Source of the DNA: Symsagittifera roscoffensis
Lineage: Eukaryota; Xenacoelomorpha; Acoela; Convolutidae
NCBI RefSeq assembly: GCF_963678635.1
Contig: NC_087064.1
Span: 8,345,671 to 8,409,670 of the forward strand
Direction: 5' to 3'
Length of the DNA stretch: 64,000 bases
The notes below the pieces were generated by a model, which saw nothing but the letters and a program-made list of their open reading frames with translations, ran no database searches and was not told the origin of the DNA. The translations under genes and the position numbers were made by a program. Shown in pieces: positions 36,311 to 47,382 of the stretch (position 1 is its first letter; every line of letters starts with the position of its first letter).

Positions 36311-36998
36311 GTTAGAACAAATGAGAGAAAACTTTCAGCCAATTTTCTTAAAATTGCAATGGTAGACGGATGCTGTGCAAGTAGCACAGAATGTTCCGAT
36401 CTGATTGAAAAAAAATTCGAAGTTAAGGAAATTGTTTTAAAGATGAAAAAAAAATTATGATTCCTTTTTATATAGAAATATAGAAAAGCATATTGAAATA
36501 GGCGAAGAACCAACGAATTGCTAATTTTTCGTTGAAATTATCGTAAAATTCAATGGTCAGTCTCTAATTACTGTCTTAAGTTCTAATCTAATTTAGTATG
36601 AGAAGCAAAAAATTTCAGCGGATCAGCGGACAAACTTTTCAATTCCTAATCGAATCTCAATTACGACCAAATGGGTTTTGGGTGATTGACATGGGGACGC
36701 TTAAACTGCTTTCCCTTAAACTGCTAACTGCTTTTGGGATAGAGTGTTAACGTGGTCCCAAAGTTAATAATATATATACTATCGAAAAGCCTAGAATGTG
36801 TACAACTTACAAAAAAATGTGATTGATAAAATACATATATTGCCCAAATTTGGCCCTCGTTTCTGATTGGCTGTGAAATGATTAACTTGCTCCAGTAATC
36901 AAATGAACTTTATACCCCCTAAACCGAATGGGGTTTGATAGTTCAATGGAAAAAAAGTAAAAGTCGATATTAAAATTTTGGAAAAATCTTGCTCAACG

Positions 36999-37470
36999 CA
37001 TTACGAGGCCAAACAGTTTGTGTCTGTATGTTCCTGAATTCCAGAGACAAGTCTTTAAACATGTTTTAAAATGAAAATAGATTCCACTTACAAACGTTCC
37101 GTGGAATCCCCGTACAATTACCTGTAACGTAACTTTTGTCGGCACTTTTGTTTTGACGGAAAAAATGCGGATTCCACTTACAATGTGCGGATTCCGCAAC
37201 CGCTCATTTTAACTATACGCATTCATTATTTGTTTGAGAATTCCACATACTAATCCGGATTCCGCAAAAAATATTGCGAACTACGCAATTTCGCCTACTT
37301 TTAGAGCGTTTTTGAGCAGTACAGCTTTTTAGGTATTTGTTTGTGGAATCCACAACAGCAAATAAGATCAAAGAAGAAAAGCAATAATGCGGATTCCGCG
37401 ACAAATCTGATTTTGGCCGGTTGCGGAATCCGCTTAAAATGCACAGAATGCACTATTTGGTCTCGTAATG
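36999..37470. mobile_element. 472-bp inverted-repeat element, CATTACGAG...CTCGTAATG
   Basis: The left end CATTACGAGGCCAAACAG matches the complement of the right end, CTATTTGGTCTCGTAATG. Inside, the self-complementary word GCGGATTCCGCAA and close variants recur several times (about 37165, 37190, 37258, 37390 and 37425). Related copies are at 40915-41114 (200 bp), 23423 and 47166 (fragments). No protein is encoded. The target duplication is unclear, so the superfamily is not assigned. Confidence 0.65.
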
Positions 37471-37600
37471 CGAAGGACAAAATACTCAAACATTCACTGT
37501 TGCTGTTAATAATGGAATTATTTATCATAATCCTAACAAAGTATTTTCGTGCAGTTTTCGTGCAATTAAATAGTTCGGTAAATTTTGCTTAATGAATTAT

Positions 37601-38055
37601 ACAAGACTGTTCGTATCAGGGCCAAACCCGGAATGTTTCGACTGCTTTTTAAGTTTTATAGGGTAGTAGTAACATAAAAAAATTAAGTTTAATAAAATAA
37701 AATTTAAAAAAAATTCTTAAATTTGAAACTTTTTGTTTTTCCCCTATATGAAGAACAAAAGAATAAATTTCGCTCCTATTAACTAATCATCTATGGCAAA
37801 TGAGCTTCCTGAACCAATTTTGAACGTTTTCTATGACGAATTAAATCTCCTCTTACGCAATAATAGCGCGAAATATATCGCGCGTTAATTGTCCCAAATT
37901 GGCCAAAGTGGCAATCTTTAAACCCCCAAGTCAAAAATGGCTAGTTAAAAATGGCTTAGTCAAAAATGGCTAGTTAAAAAGTCGAAATTTGTCTGAACAA
38001 AAAAAACCCACCCCGAGCACAAACATTCCGTTACTTTCGTTTCGAAAGTCGGAAC
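37601..38055 (-). mobile_element. Helentron-like 530-bp family, copy 6 (inverted, internally rearranged)
   Basis: Both termini are present (ACAAGACTG at left, GTCGGAAC at right). The 5' stem is conserved with a changed loop (CTTTCGAAACGAAAG). About 80 bp is missing inside, and the segment GTCAAAAATGGCTAGTTAAA occurs twice at 37928-37980, so an internal deletion and short duplication have occurred. Confidence 0.8.
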
Positions 38056-38576
38056 TATAATTTTACAATCCACGCCAACATTTTTCCTCCTTCGGGTAGT
38101 ACCATTGAACCTACAGGTCTGCTCACAAGTGTTTCACAGCGGAAATGAATCTTGTATTTTTTGATACTAGGCAAGAAATAACTTTCTCAATGCTAGAACT
38201 TAAAACTATTTGACTATTTATTATTTGCGAATTCCGCCTAAAATGGATTTTGCCTATAAATGATAAAAGGAACTTTTGTCAGAAGAAGAATATATAAAAA
38301 ATAAATTGGATTGTACTTAACTATTCGAAAATATTTTTTGAGAGTTCTCCGTTATCCGACCTGCAACCAAAAAAATATTTGTTGTATCCGGAGTGAGGTC
38401 CGTATTTAGACAACCGCGTATTCATACTTTTCAGTAAGCGGACAATTTTTTTAACCAATCAAAATCAAGATGACAAAGCAAACTTACGAAATAAATAATT
38501 ATTAATTATCAATTAGTTCCTTGTCTCGATTCTGATTGGTTAATATAGCGTTTGCCTGCGTACTGACGAGTGTTTG

Positions 38577-38667
38577 CGCATTGGGTCGGCAGGGGGTCGA
38601 ATCCCTGAGAGGAGAGGCGTCCGCAACCCCCCCCCCCCCATTCCCCCACCCCCTAAATCCGCTACTG
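38577..38667 (+). mobile_element. hAT-type MITE, 3' end
   Basis: GGGTCGGCAGGGGGTCGAAT, CCCTGAGAGGAG, a C run and the terminus AAATCCGCTACTG match the right end of the copy at 22794. The 5' part is missing. Confidence 0.65.
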
Positions 38668-38750
38668 AGTATGAATACGCTGTCCAAAGACTCTTACGTA
38701 ACATTGTATCCCTAGTAGTGACTAAACACTTATTTGCGTAGGGTTTCCAG

Positions 38751-39006
38751 TCAGCTTGTTGTTCGTGGTTGCCCCGATTCTGATGCTGGCCGTGCTCTAC
38801 GGCTTTACCTGTCGGACTCTGTTGCGCAGTGTGGGCCAGTTCCGCCGACAGAACAGCTGTCGGTCTCCCACGATGGCTGCTGGCGGCACCAGCCAGCACC
38901 GAGCTGGAAGTCAGCAGAATTCACCCGCCAAGAACTGTTCGACCATCGGAGAGGAAGCAGTCACGAAGAGTTCGAGACATTCCCCGAAGCACGCCACAAA
39001 CGTGGA
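38751..39006 (+). CDS. Class A GPCR, exon with TM5 and start of ICL3
   Basis: Follows a GGGTTTCCAG acceptor. It encodes TM5 (SLLFVVAPILMLAVLYGF) with the class A proline, and Tyr eight residues later, the expected 5.50 and 5.58 positions. Then comes a long Ser/Arg/Gln-rich third intracellular loop with no membrane segment. It ends at GTGGA before a GTAAGC donor, leaving two bases that combine with the A of the next exon to encode Glu. Three overlapping frames are open over this exon because it is GC-rich; only this one joins both neighbours. Confidence 0.88.
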
Positions 39007-39281
39007 GTAAGCTTTCGAAAATGAACTTCTTATTTTTTTCTGAAGTTAATGAAAATTATTGTTAGCGTACATTCGGATCATTCGCTAAAATCAACCGAAG
39101 CATCTTCGGAAACATTTTGCGTTTCAAGAATCAAAAGTGTTTGAAGACTCCTTAAGTTTAAGAATAAGTTGGTTAAAAAGGTATGTCTCATTGATTAGTG
39201 TATTTTTCCGGTACTGTTCGAAATAAGATTTTAAAAAATGGTGTTAGTTAATGTTTGTTTTTTTATCTGTTTTTGTTTCAG

Positions 39282-39909
39282 ACTAACACCCAAAGCGGAA
39301 ACGAATGCCATTTCCGTGGATCAAATGAACACGCCAAGTCAATTATCGACCAATCCGAGCCCAAATGAGTCCCAATTTAACCTCCCTTCCAGCCGATCAA
39401 AATCCGCTTTCGATTTTACTGTCGGCCGAATTCCGAGCTCCACTGGGACGATGAGCTCAACTCCGAACGGAACAACTTCTGGACTGGTCTCGCGAAACGA
39501 AGCGGTGGCACGGAGGTATCGCGCTACATGCTTGCTGCTGTTAACTGTTATTTCACACAGTTTACTGTGTCTGCCGTTCATAGTCAACCAATTTCTGGGT
39601 GTCTTCAAAGACGGAATTTACCCTGAAACAGCAGCCGAGGAAATGTTGACTCTGTTTTGCACGCCAATTCTGGTCACATCAAGCGCAGTTGTCCCGCTGA
39701 TCTATCTGAGTATAACGAAATGCAACACGCCAAAGAATTCCCGACGACTTGCGACTGACCGACAGGCAATCGCGAACCGAATGAGCAATAGGGCGACAAC
39801 CCGGGACACGTTGCGAGTAGTCGTGAATGATGCCCCGATTCGAGTTCCGAGTTTGAAAGCCGTCAGCTCCGCCAAAACGGGAGCAACTTTGTCGTCAACG
39901 TGTATATGA
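39282..39909 (+). CDS. Class A GPCR, terminal exon with ICL3, TM6, TM7 and C-tail
   Basis: Follows a TTTTTGTTTCAG acceptor about 275 bp after the previous exon and ends in TGA. The first 80 or so residues continue a Ser/Thr/Pro-rich loop. TM6 is CLLLLTVISHSLLCLPFIV: the proline is kept but the toggle tryptophan of CWxP is replaced by Cys. TM7 is LVTSSAVVPLIYLSI: NPxxY is changed to VPLIY, with Pro and Tyr in place. The C-tail is basic and rich in Ser/Thr, with several possible phosphorylation sites. The four exons together give about 405 residues from late TM2/ECL1 to the stop. No AATAAA signal was seen in the first 250 bp downstream. Confidence 0.9.
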
Positions 39910-40790
39910 TTAACTATTTTTTTGCTAGAGACAATTAGACTCCCAAATTTTATCGATTAATTCCTGAATCAATTATCATCGAGGCAAGGATTATCATGTA
40001 CCGTCTTTGCTGTTACATACAAACATGCACTGTTTTGAACTTAGAAATATAGAACAGCATAAAGTTTCGATGGACTAATCTTAACAAGTAAATAGCAACC
40101 GACCTATTTTGGAAGTTTTTCTATTAAAAAAATTACTCTCTTAAGCAAAACCGATGTATCAAGTTCATGTAAATTATCAAAAAACGCAAGATTTCGTCTA
40201 TCTTAACTTTATGCAACTCTCTATAAATTAATTATCTTTCTTTTTGAGCAGGCAAATGTCGGTTTTGAAACTTTGGATCTTGCTAACTATTATCCTCCCT
40301 CTCTTTGCGAAAAGGTGGGTATCATTACAAGGTGAAAAATTTGTATAATATCTTAACTGTTCTGAGGGAGGAAATTCATATATTCTTAACTGTTCTAGGA
40401 AATTATTTCTTTATAAAGGGGGGATTCCTTATAAGATGACATCGGGGAGGGGGAGGGTGGGGAATTGATAGATAGTTTACAAGATCCGAAATCTTTAGCG
40501 TTAAAAACTTACAGCGCTATGATAATGGATAAATTTCATCAAAAAATGAACAATTTGCATCCTTCTAGAATGTAGTTTGATTATTGTCTTTGAACAAAGA
40601 GTCACCATTGATGTCACAAATTGTTCACTAGTTTGGAACTTCACCGACCTGATTTTTTTCTCCGCCGAAAAAGAATATGTTCCAAAATTTCCATCTATTT
40701 TGATGTCTGTTTAATAAATTGCTGAACATTTACATTATCAGGGGACCAACTAATATTATTACTCTTCAAAACGTCCTCTTATTAGGTGTG
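39910..40790. other. Receptor 3' flank, no further gene
   Basis: AT-rich. An ATTAAA-like word occurs near 40124, but no confident polyadenylation site was identified. A G-rich patch lies near 40445. Confidence 0.35.
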
Positions 40791-40914
40791 TGATAACCAA
40801 TTTGAGGTTTCTTCTCAAGTTTTTGTGGATGTTCATAGCTCCTAAAAGTAAAAAGCAGTTTCATAAATCCAAAATTAAAAAAGTAATTAAAAAAAAACAA
40901 TCAGTATATGAAAA

Positions 40915-41114
40915 ATTACGAGGCCTAATTGTGCATTTTGTGCATTGTAAGCGGATTCCGCAACAAGGACGCTCCCTTTGTTCTTCTTTTGTTTTTTAAT
41001 TTCCTTTGATCGTTCCGACAAATTTTTAACATTTTTAAAGACTTGTCTCTGGAATCCAGGAACATACAGACACAAAGTTGTGCACCAATCCAGTGCATAG
41101 TTTGGCCTCGTAAT
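40915..41114. mobile_element. 200-bp inverted-repeat element, ATTACGAGG...CCTCGTAAT
   Basis: The left end ATTACGAGGCC and the right end TTTGGCCTCGTAAT are inverted complements. The flanking pentamer GAAAA occurs on both sides (40910-40914 and 41115-41119), a possible 5-bp target duplication. Internal words (TGTCTCTGGAATCCAGGAAC, AAGCGGATTCCGCAAC) match the 472-bp element at 36999. It looks like an internally deleted form. Confidence 0.6.
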
Positions 41115-41411
41115 GAAAAAGAAACTGCATTGGTTTTATTTATTATGTTGAGCATTAAGCAATTGATTGAAGTTTTCGTTAGCTCAAATCTTGGCAAATC
41201 TGAAATTGAATTAGAAAAAACTGGGAGCAATGATTGCTATGCTATGACAATTGGGTTTCATGAAATTTAACACTAAGTCTCGATTATTGTTTTCTTACCA
41301 TTCAATCCACTTGGTGATTGTATTTTTTTATAAATTTGATGTTGTAATCCAAAAATTATCTAAATATCGAATGTTTTTAATGCTTCTTTAAGATTATTTA
41401 TTTATCTATGC

Positions 41412-41672
41412 TTGCTGTTCCGACCTTCGAAAATGGGTATTCCGCTATGTTTTAGTTTCTTTTCAATTTAAATAATTTTGTTTTCCACGCAAACTCAAGC
41501 ACCGCAAATCATCATCAAGCGAGTGATGTATCATTTTAAGTCCCCTTTAGTCGATGATTGGAACAACCGTAAAAAATTTCCCAATAACTCACCCAGCGTT
41601 GAGAAAAACCGGTTAGAAGTGTTAAGTTTTTGTTTAAAAATTCTGCGAATAAAGCAAGTGAGAAGGGCTTCT
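41412..41672 (+). mobile_element. CCGGTT-class short repeat
   Basis: TGTTCCGACCTTCGAAAATGG, then CAAGCACCGC, AATCATCATCAAG, GTGATGTATCAT, TAAGTCCC, GAGAAAAACCGGTTAGAAG and GCGAATAAAGCAAGTGAG follow the order of the complete copy at 43027. Diverged. Confidence 0.5.
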
Positions 41673-41679
41673 AACAGGC

Positions 41680-43020
41680 TTCTTTCTAATTCCCTACCCC
41701 TCCCCTTTATGGTACTTGGAAAAGAACAACATGCCTACTATAACCAAACAACTATTTACAACTATTCGCATTAATACATAGCAACAAAATCCACTTTTGC
41801 AATAGATGTGATGGGGGAGTTAATGAAATGTCAAATAAAAATAAAATTTAATTTTTTTTAAGTTAACGCTCATTTAATTAACGTTTTTTTGTGGTCAAAT
41901 TAGTTTACTTCTTTTCAGTTAACAGAAACTATGAATTTTAGGAAAAACTATTGAGAGGAAAAAATTTAAATATTGTAAAATCACTCAGAACTTATTAAAG
42001 AGGCAAAAATTAAAAGTATGATCTCTGCTAAAAACTACACTCCCTGAACTTCGTTTATTTTGGCAAAGAACAACGGTTTTTCATTGGCTGAAAATTAAAC
42101 AAATTGTTCAATTAAGTAAAAAAAACTTTTCACCTTTCAACTGGATTAAGAAAGATATCATTTACCTAAGTAAAATCTGTAGTATCAGAGCTATAACGCA
42201 AAAACTGAAAATTTTAAGACCATCATATAGTTTTCCGTGCTGGTAACGTCTAATTGCATATGTGTCAATTAGCCTGTCTATGTGAAAAAACGTGGTTCAC
42301 CTGCTCGCTATCATACCTATTTTTATAAAATCGTCCCAACATTAATCTGATTTGAAGAGGTACAATACACCAAAACGAATTAAATCTGACGATTTTTAGT
42401 TTTTTTTTCAATAAACTACCGTTATGATTTCCATTTTTTAATTGAACAATTTTTACTTTTGTCCTTATGTTGTGGAGAAGGGGCGCATATATAAGCGTAT
42501 GTGCCTATTAAAATACTATAATTGCATCATTTAGGTGTTACCTCTAACAAAAAACAAATGAAAAAGTGTTTATGGCCTAGGAAACTAACGAAAAGAAAAA
42601 GACTTGTGAGCAAAAAATAAATTTCAAGCTAAAAATACGCGAAATTAGACGTAATTGTATTTATACTGTGTCTGAGAGATTTTTTTCTGCCTACAATTAT
42701 CTTTCATTCGAGCTTTCTTTGAAAACCGAATCAATTTTTCTCGTCATGAAATTGTATTGTTTATACATTTCAATAACGATTTATACTTTTTCCATTAAGG
42801 TTCCATTAAATCATTTATAACAAATGTTTTGATACACAATGGGATAATATACTTTTCTTGTATTTGTGAAGTTTTGTTTGAAGCAATAGGTTTTGTTAAC
42901 TTTTCATTTTTGTCCAAAATGCTAGTTCTGCAAAAACACTTTAACGTCTAAAATCCTTTTTGTTGGTGCCGACTAACTTTTTTTCGTTAGTCAATGATCT
43001 TTTCTATTTGTTATTTCAAA
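41680..43020. other. No recognisable gene
   Basis: AT-rich; no coding block, RNA gene or clear repeat recognised. Confidence 0.4.
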
Positions 43021-43026
43021 TAAATT

Positions 43027-43259
43027 GTTATTCCGAGCTTTGAAAATGGGGAAGACCTTTGTAATCGGTTGTGTTTTATTTTTTTATTTTTGTTTCAAAC
43101 TCAGGTTTCAAAAATAGTCATCGGACTGGGTTGAGTGATATATCATATTAAATCCCTTACAGTTGTGATTTGAACCTTATAAAATTTTTCCCCGTTTCAA
43201 GAAAAACCGGTTTGAAATTTTTCCGGTTCCGAGCGAATAAAGCGAGCGAGCAGTCTTGT
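43027..43259 (+). mobile_element. CCGGTT-class short repeat, complete copy
   Basis: Starts GTTATTCCGAGCTTTG and ends AAAGCGAGCGAGCAGTCTTG. The 3' terminus GAGCAGTCTTGT is the same as in the 530-bp family, and the 5' terminus is similar, but the 233-bp body is unrelated. This suggests a separate family mobilised by the same machinery. Confidence 0.6.
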
Positions 43260-43264
43260 TTTAA

Positions 43265-45430
43265 CTGCTTAAAAGTTTAAAATAGCCTAATTTATAATGT
43301 AAAACTTAGTTTTACTTAAGTTACGTTAGCTTAATTTGAGTATTTTAGCTCTTTTTGGAATGAGAGTTTTTAAGTTTCAAAAATCTGCAAAACTTGAGAA
43401 AAAAATTGTTTGGTTTTTTTTTTCATTTTTCAAGTTAATTTTATATTAAAAAATGTTTTTTAATTTGCTTATTTTACTATGACTGTCGAATTTTGTAACT
43501 TATCTCCAGTTTTTGTTCAGCTCTTTTCATCGCACCAAGCTGAAAAAAAACTAAATTAATTTTAAAAACTGTTGTTTTATTTTCAAGACTATGGCAAGAT
43601 TAAAATTTTTATGAAGTTTTCAGCTACAAAATAGAAAAAAATGATACTGGAAATTTACTGAATAGGTCATAAAAATGTAAGATCTAATTTGCTTGTGTGT
43701 TTTAATACCTTTTGAAATCAACATCATCTTGTGACAAACAAACTTATAAAATTAGGGGCTTAGATTTGTTTTAGATGTTCAAAAAAAACTTTTGTGCTGT
43801 CAGCCAGGTTTTGTTTAATTGGTTTAGTAAACTTATTCAAAAGTTTTTAGGTTTTTGATTCGGCTAGTAAAAAATTTCAACGAAAAACATCAGTGATGTA
43901 TTATAATAAATTGCTGAAAAAACGCTAAGAACGCACGTTCATTTCAACGTTTTGATACTAATTTTTTAAATATTCTATGTAGTATTATATGTAATAATAT
44001 TTATATGTAATATTTCCAGAGTTTATGTTGATTTTTCAGCATATATTTGATAGAATTTTTGTTTTCACAATATATCGACTACGTATTAATATTTATTGTT
44101 ATTAATTTTTGTCTCGAGAACCTAACTTTCATCTTCAGTGTTTTTCGTTTTGTAGTTTTGAAAGATTTTCACGCGTTCAAAAAGAAAATCAGGAAAAACG
44201 GTGAAAACAAGAAAGTTCAACTCGTTTGAAGAAAAATGTGTCATTTTGATGACTTCTATTGAGCTGTCGTTTAATGGAAAGTCGATACATTTCCCCGATA
44301 AACTGACAAGTATGTAATTAGACTGAAAAGTAACTTAAGCTTCCCGATGAATCGAATCTAGCCCCAGTTTATTGGGGGATCAAGTTTCGCAACTTTCATT
44401 TCTCTGCGTCTATAAAGGGTGCCAAAAGTTCGTTCTCAAAACTTAAAAGACCATCCATATAGCATTCATAAATAACACCTCTATAACGGTCAAGACAAAA
44501 ATTTGAGTGTGAATTGAGTGTGAATTGCTTCACACTCAAAAGCATGAATGTGAAGCAATTGGGTCCGCCGCCCCATCTCCGAATTGGTACAAGTAATTCA
44601 TTTGTTCACATTGTCTGATCTGTAAAACTTGGGATATGGAAACTTTAGGCCATGGAAATTATATTTGGTGTTCGTACTTAACCTTGTAAGTTTTACTCCC
44701 TCGTCCCACCTCAAAATCAAATGACCACAAAAGGAAAGCTGAGAACAGGAATCAAATTACGAAAATCAGCTCAAAATGAACTCAATCCCGGTCAATTGAA
44801 AAAAAGTAAACAACGGATTATTGTTTAAATATGGCCTTTCCATATTGCCGCATTAAAAAAGAGGGAAACACATTTAATTATTGATATCTATAAGTGAAAA
44901 AACTTCAAAACGAAAAGTTTGAACTCAATATTTTTGCTGCAATTGATAAAAAATCACCTAAAAATTAACCGTACGACACTCAACCACGTCAATAATTGCA
45001 TGTTGATTTGAGAAAAACTCAGACAAAATTTGGAAAAACTTGTCATTTGTAGTAAATTTAATAGAGTTGTCAAAAATAGGAAGGAAAACTTTCTGCAGCT
45101 CAAACTCCACAAAAAACAGCATTCAATAAATTGATGCAGAAGCCACTGCTAATATTTATTTCCTTTTTCTCTTCTTTTTGGCTAGAAGAGCAAAAAATTT
45201 TTGCTTGATTACATTTGCGGTTTTTTGTTTCAAAATTTTCTGTCCAAATGTCAAAACTTGGACACAGAATTTTGGAATCGATATTTTCTGCTTTCATATG
45301 ATCAAACTGATACAATTTTCTGAGTGGTATATACAAAACATTTTCTGAGTGACAAAAATATCTTGATTGATTACAATTGCAGCTTTTTGTGATCATATAT
45401 TTTGTCAAAATGTCACCGGCATCCAAGTTT
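43265..45430. other. No gene; one imperfect palindrome
   Basis: At 44507-44563, GAGTGTGAATTG words and GCTTCACACTC, then GAATGTGAAGCAATT, can pair to form an imperfect hairpin. No other structure or coding block was recognised. Confidence 0.4.
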
Positions 45431-45434
45431 AGGC

Positions 45435-45605
45435 GTAAGTAATCTATTATAACGGGGTCTTATGATCATTTTTTCGCAACTAAAAATGGTTATAATCGTG
45501 GTATTGTTCAAGAGTTTATAATTTCTTAAAATCCATTTTAGTTGATTATAATTCACACAAAAAACCATTAAAATCAATTATAATCAGTTATAATCTCTTG
45601 TTTTG
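45435..45605. repeat. ATAATCGATTATAATCCATT-type AT repeat
   Basis: AATCTATTATAACGG, TTGATTATAATTCAC, AAAATCAATTATAATCAG and TTATAATCTCTTG words. Confidence 0.45.
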
Positions 45606-46248
45606 CCAAAATTTTGTCACAGCAAAACATTATTTGAAATCTATATTTTGAGTTAATATATTTCTGTCAATAGCAAAATATCTTGAAGAGAGATCTCTTG
45701 TCACACTTTGGTTCATCTGAATACAAAGATTTACTACGAAACAAAATTTTTATAGACATCTTTTTATATTAATTGAAAGGTTTCCGCGGTAGGTGAAATA
45801 TAATTCTTCCGAATCAATCATGAACCGAAATCAATTCACTGATGTTTTGACGGTTAAAAAAGCTTAAAATAAGCGTCATGAAACAACTCTAATAAAAAAT
45901 GGAAAAAAAACGTCAAACGTCTGAATTGATTTGAAAACTGCAGAAAAGTTTGCGCTTTTTTCACAAGAGCTATTGTCTATTGAAAGTGCTGGTTGTTTTT
46001 GAAAGGAACAACCGAATTTAAAATTTTGTATTTAGTCACTATTTTGCACTCTAAACGTATTCCGAGCTGTAATCCACCATGAAATTCCGATTATAAAATT
46101 GTGTTTATCACATATGTCCGCCAATTAGCTGTTTGCGGAGACAGAACAGTGTATCGCCCTTTTCTTTCGACCCATGTCCTACATAGAGTATTTCAATCTC
46201 TCGATCCAGGACAAGGGACAAAATTCGTTAGCTAGTCTTAATTGGACG

Positions 46249-46566
46249 CAGGGGCGGATCCAGGATTTTTCTCGAGACGGCGACCAAAATGATTTTCCGA
46301 GCACTGCCAAAGCACCAAAAAAAACTTTTTTGGCCAGATTTTCTGTAGACAATTTGACCAAAATGTCGCGTTTTTTTTGGCGCGCCATCCTCCATAAAAA
46401 TTAGCATATAATGGCGCCAAAGGCGCCTTTGCAAAACTTTTAGGGTCCGTCAGCCAAAAATGGATATCTCAAATTAGTACAAAAGGGGGACCCTTTGGGT
46501 CGGCAGGGCGTTGAATCTCTGAGAGGAAGGCGTCCGAATCCCCCGCCCCCCCCTAAATCCGCCCCT
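46249..46566 (+). mobile_element. hAT-superfamily MITE, complete, inserted in an exon-like sequence
   Basis: Termini CAGGGGCGGATCCAGG and CCTAAATCCGCCCCTG are near-perfect inverted repeats. The flanking octamers ATTGGACG and TCCGGACG share their last five bases, an eroded 8-bp duplication. Inside are GGCGCCAAAGGCGCC and GTTGAATCTCTGAGAGG as in other copies. The right edge cuts into the minus-strand exon at 46553-46691. Confidence 0.8.
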
Positions 46567-46691
46567 GTCCGGACGCTTTGATTTTTTTCTCGACGAATAG
46601 AAGGCTGACCACTACGTAGAGACTGACTCCAATGTCAACAGCAACCAACTGCCAGTGGTTGAATTTGATTTCACTCTCATCTTCGTATAGT
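46553..46691 (-). pseudogene. Membrane-protein exon, minus-strand copy, 3' end altered by a MITE
   Basis: After an acceptor-like TTATTTTGGAG, the minus strand encodes about 45 residues: an acidic start (LYEDESEIKF), HWQLVAVDIG, a hydrophobic segment (VSLYVVVSLLF) and basic VEKKIKAS. Reading then runs through the hAT terminus to a stop. Without the insertion the frame would add one residue and stop. The + strand at 47383-47499 holds a second copy, and similarity begins precisely at the AG on both sides, as expected for paralogous exons with unrelated introns. Six of 38 residues differ and nearly all base changes alter residues, so at least one copy may no longer be constrained. The family is not recognised; it looks like the last transmembrane segment of a small multi-pass protein. 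Confidence 0.45.
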
Positions 46692-46699
46692 CTCCAAAA

Positions 46700-47160
46700 T
46701 AATTGGAGAAACTTTTATTTTCTAAAAAGAAGATTGACCAACTTTTAAAGTAAAAATTTCAGGCTGTGGCTATATGCATTTTGAATTTGATTTGTGTGAG
46801 CATTTTGATCAATACAGCCAATAAGCTTGAGATATTTTGTTTGTTGTGTTCACATAAAAACAATAAAATTTTCTTTTCAGCTTGTTATGAGGTTAAAGTT
46901 ATCTCTTTTTCTCTTCCGCTGATTTGCAAGGCATTTAAATGTTATCACTACACCTAATACACAATTGATATAGGTTGTCTTCGCGTGTAAAGCAGTTTTT
47001 TTTCTACAAAAAAATTGTTTTTTTTTTTATAAAGATCTTGCTTTTAAAAAGGTTATCTTTAAACGATGTTATCTTGCAACTAGTTTTCAAGATCTTTTAA
47101 AGAGACGCTGCATCGTCTTTAAAAGAATCTTGCCAAATTCTTGCAAGACTTTGCAAGATA
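46700..47160. other. Spacer between two inverted exon copies
   Basis: AT-rich. Around 47025-47165 short words with AAAGATCTTGC, CAAGATCTTTTAAAG and TCTTGCAAGACTTTGCAAGA form overlapping small palindromes. No coding block was recognised. Confidence 0.35.
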
Positions 47161-47165
47161 ACTTC

Positions 47166-47236
47166 CCTTGTTCGACTGGAATCCAGAAACATACCGACAC
47201 AAAATTATGCGCCTATCCAGTGCACAGTTTGGCCTA
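47166..47236 (+). mobile_element. CATTACGAGGCC element, 3' fragment
   Basis: ACTGGAATCCAGAAACATAC, CGACACAAAATTATGCGCC, ATCCAGTGCACAGTTTGGCC then TAGTA match the right end of 40915-41114. Confidence 0.5.
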
Positions 47237-47382
47237 GTAGGCAGGTTCCGAAAGTTTTTTTACTCTCTAGCAATACGTTGGCGGGCATACCAAGATCCGG
47301 ATAATACCAATTTTTTATTATAGCTGAAGGTTCAGAAACAGTGTATTTGACACAAGGTTACTCTTCGGGCGGTTTTTTGGAG

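Larger units (their letters stand above)
36311..38750 (+). other. GPCR intron with three transposon insertions
   Basis: Runs from GTTAGA to TTTCCAG. It holds the CATTACGAGGCC element (36999-37470), an inverted copy of the 530-bp family (37601-38055) and the 3' end of a hAT-type MITE (38577-38667). A poly-G/TTAAC fragment sits near 36690-36760. Confidence 0.7.

Noticed and set aside
38829..39065. Alternative frames over the TM5 exon of the GPCR
   Set aside because: They are GC-rich shadow frames; only the frame giving TM5 fits the phases of both neighbouring exons.
45100..45426. 108-codon minus-strand frame with many Cys and Asn
   Set aside because: It contains an internally repeated NCNQ(S/A) pattern caused by a short DNA repeat (GATTACAATTGCAGCTTTTT-like and GATTACATTTGCGGTTTTTT-like). 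No domain; composition equals background.
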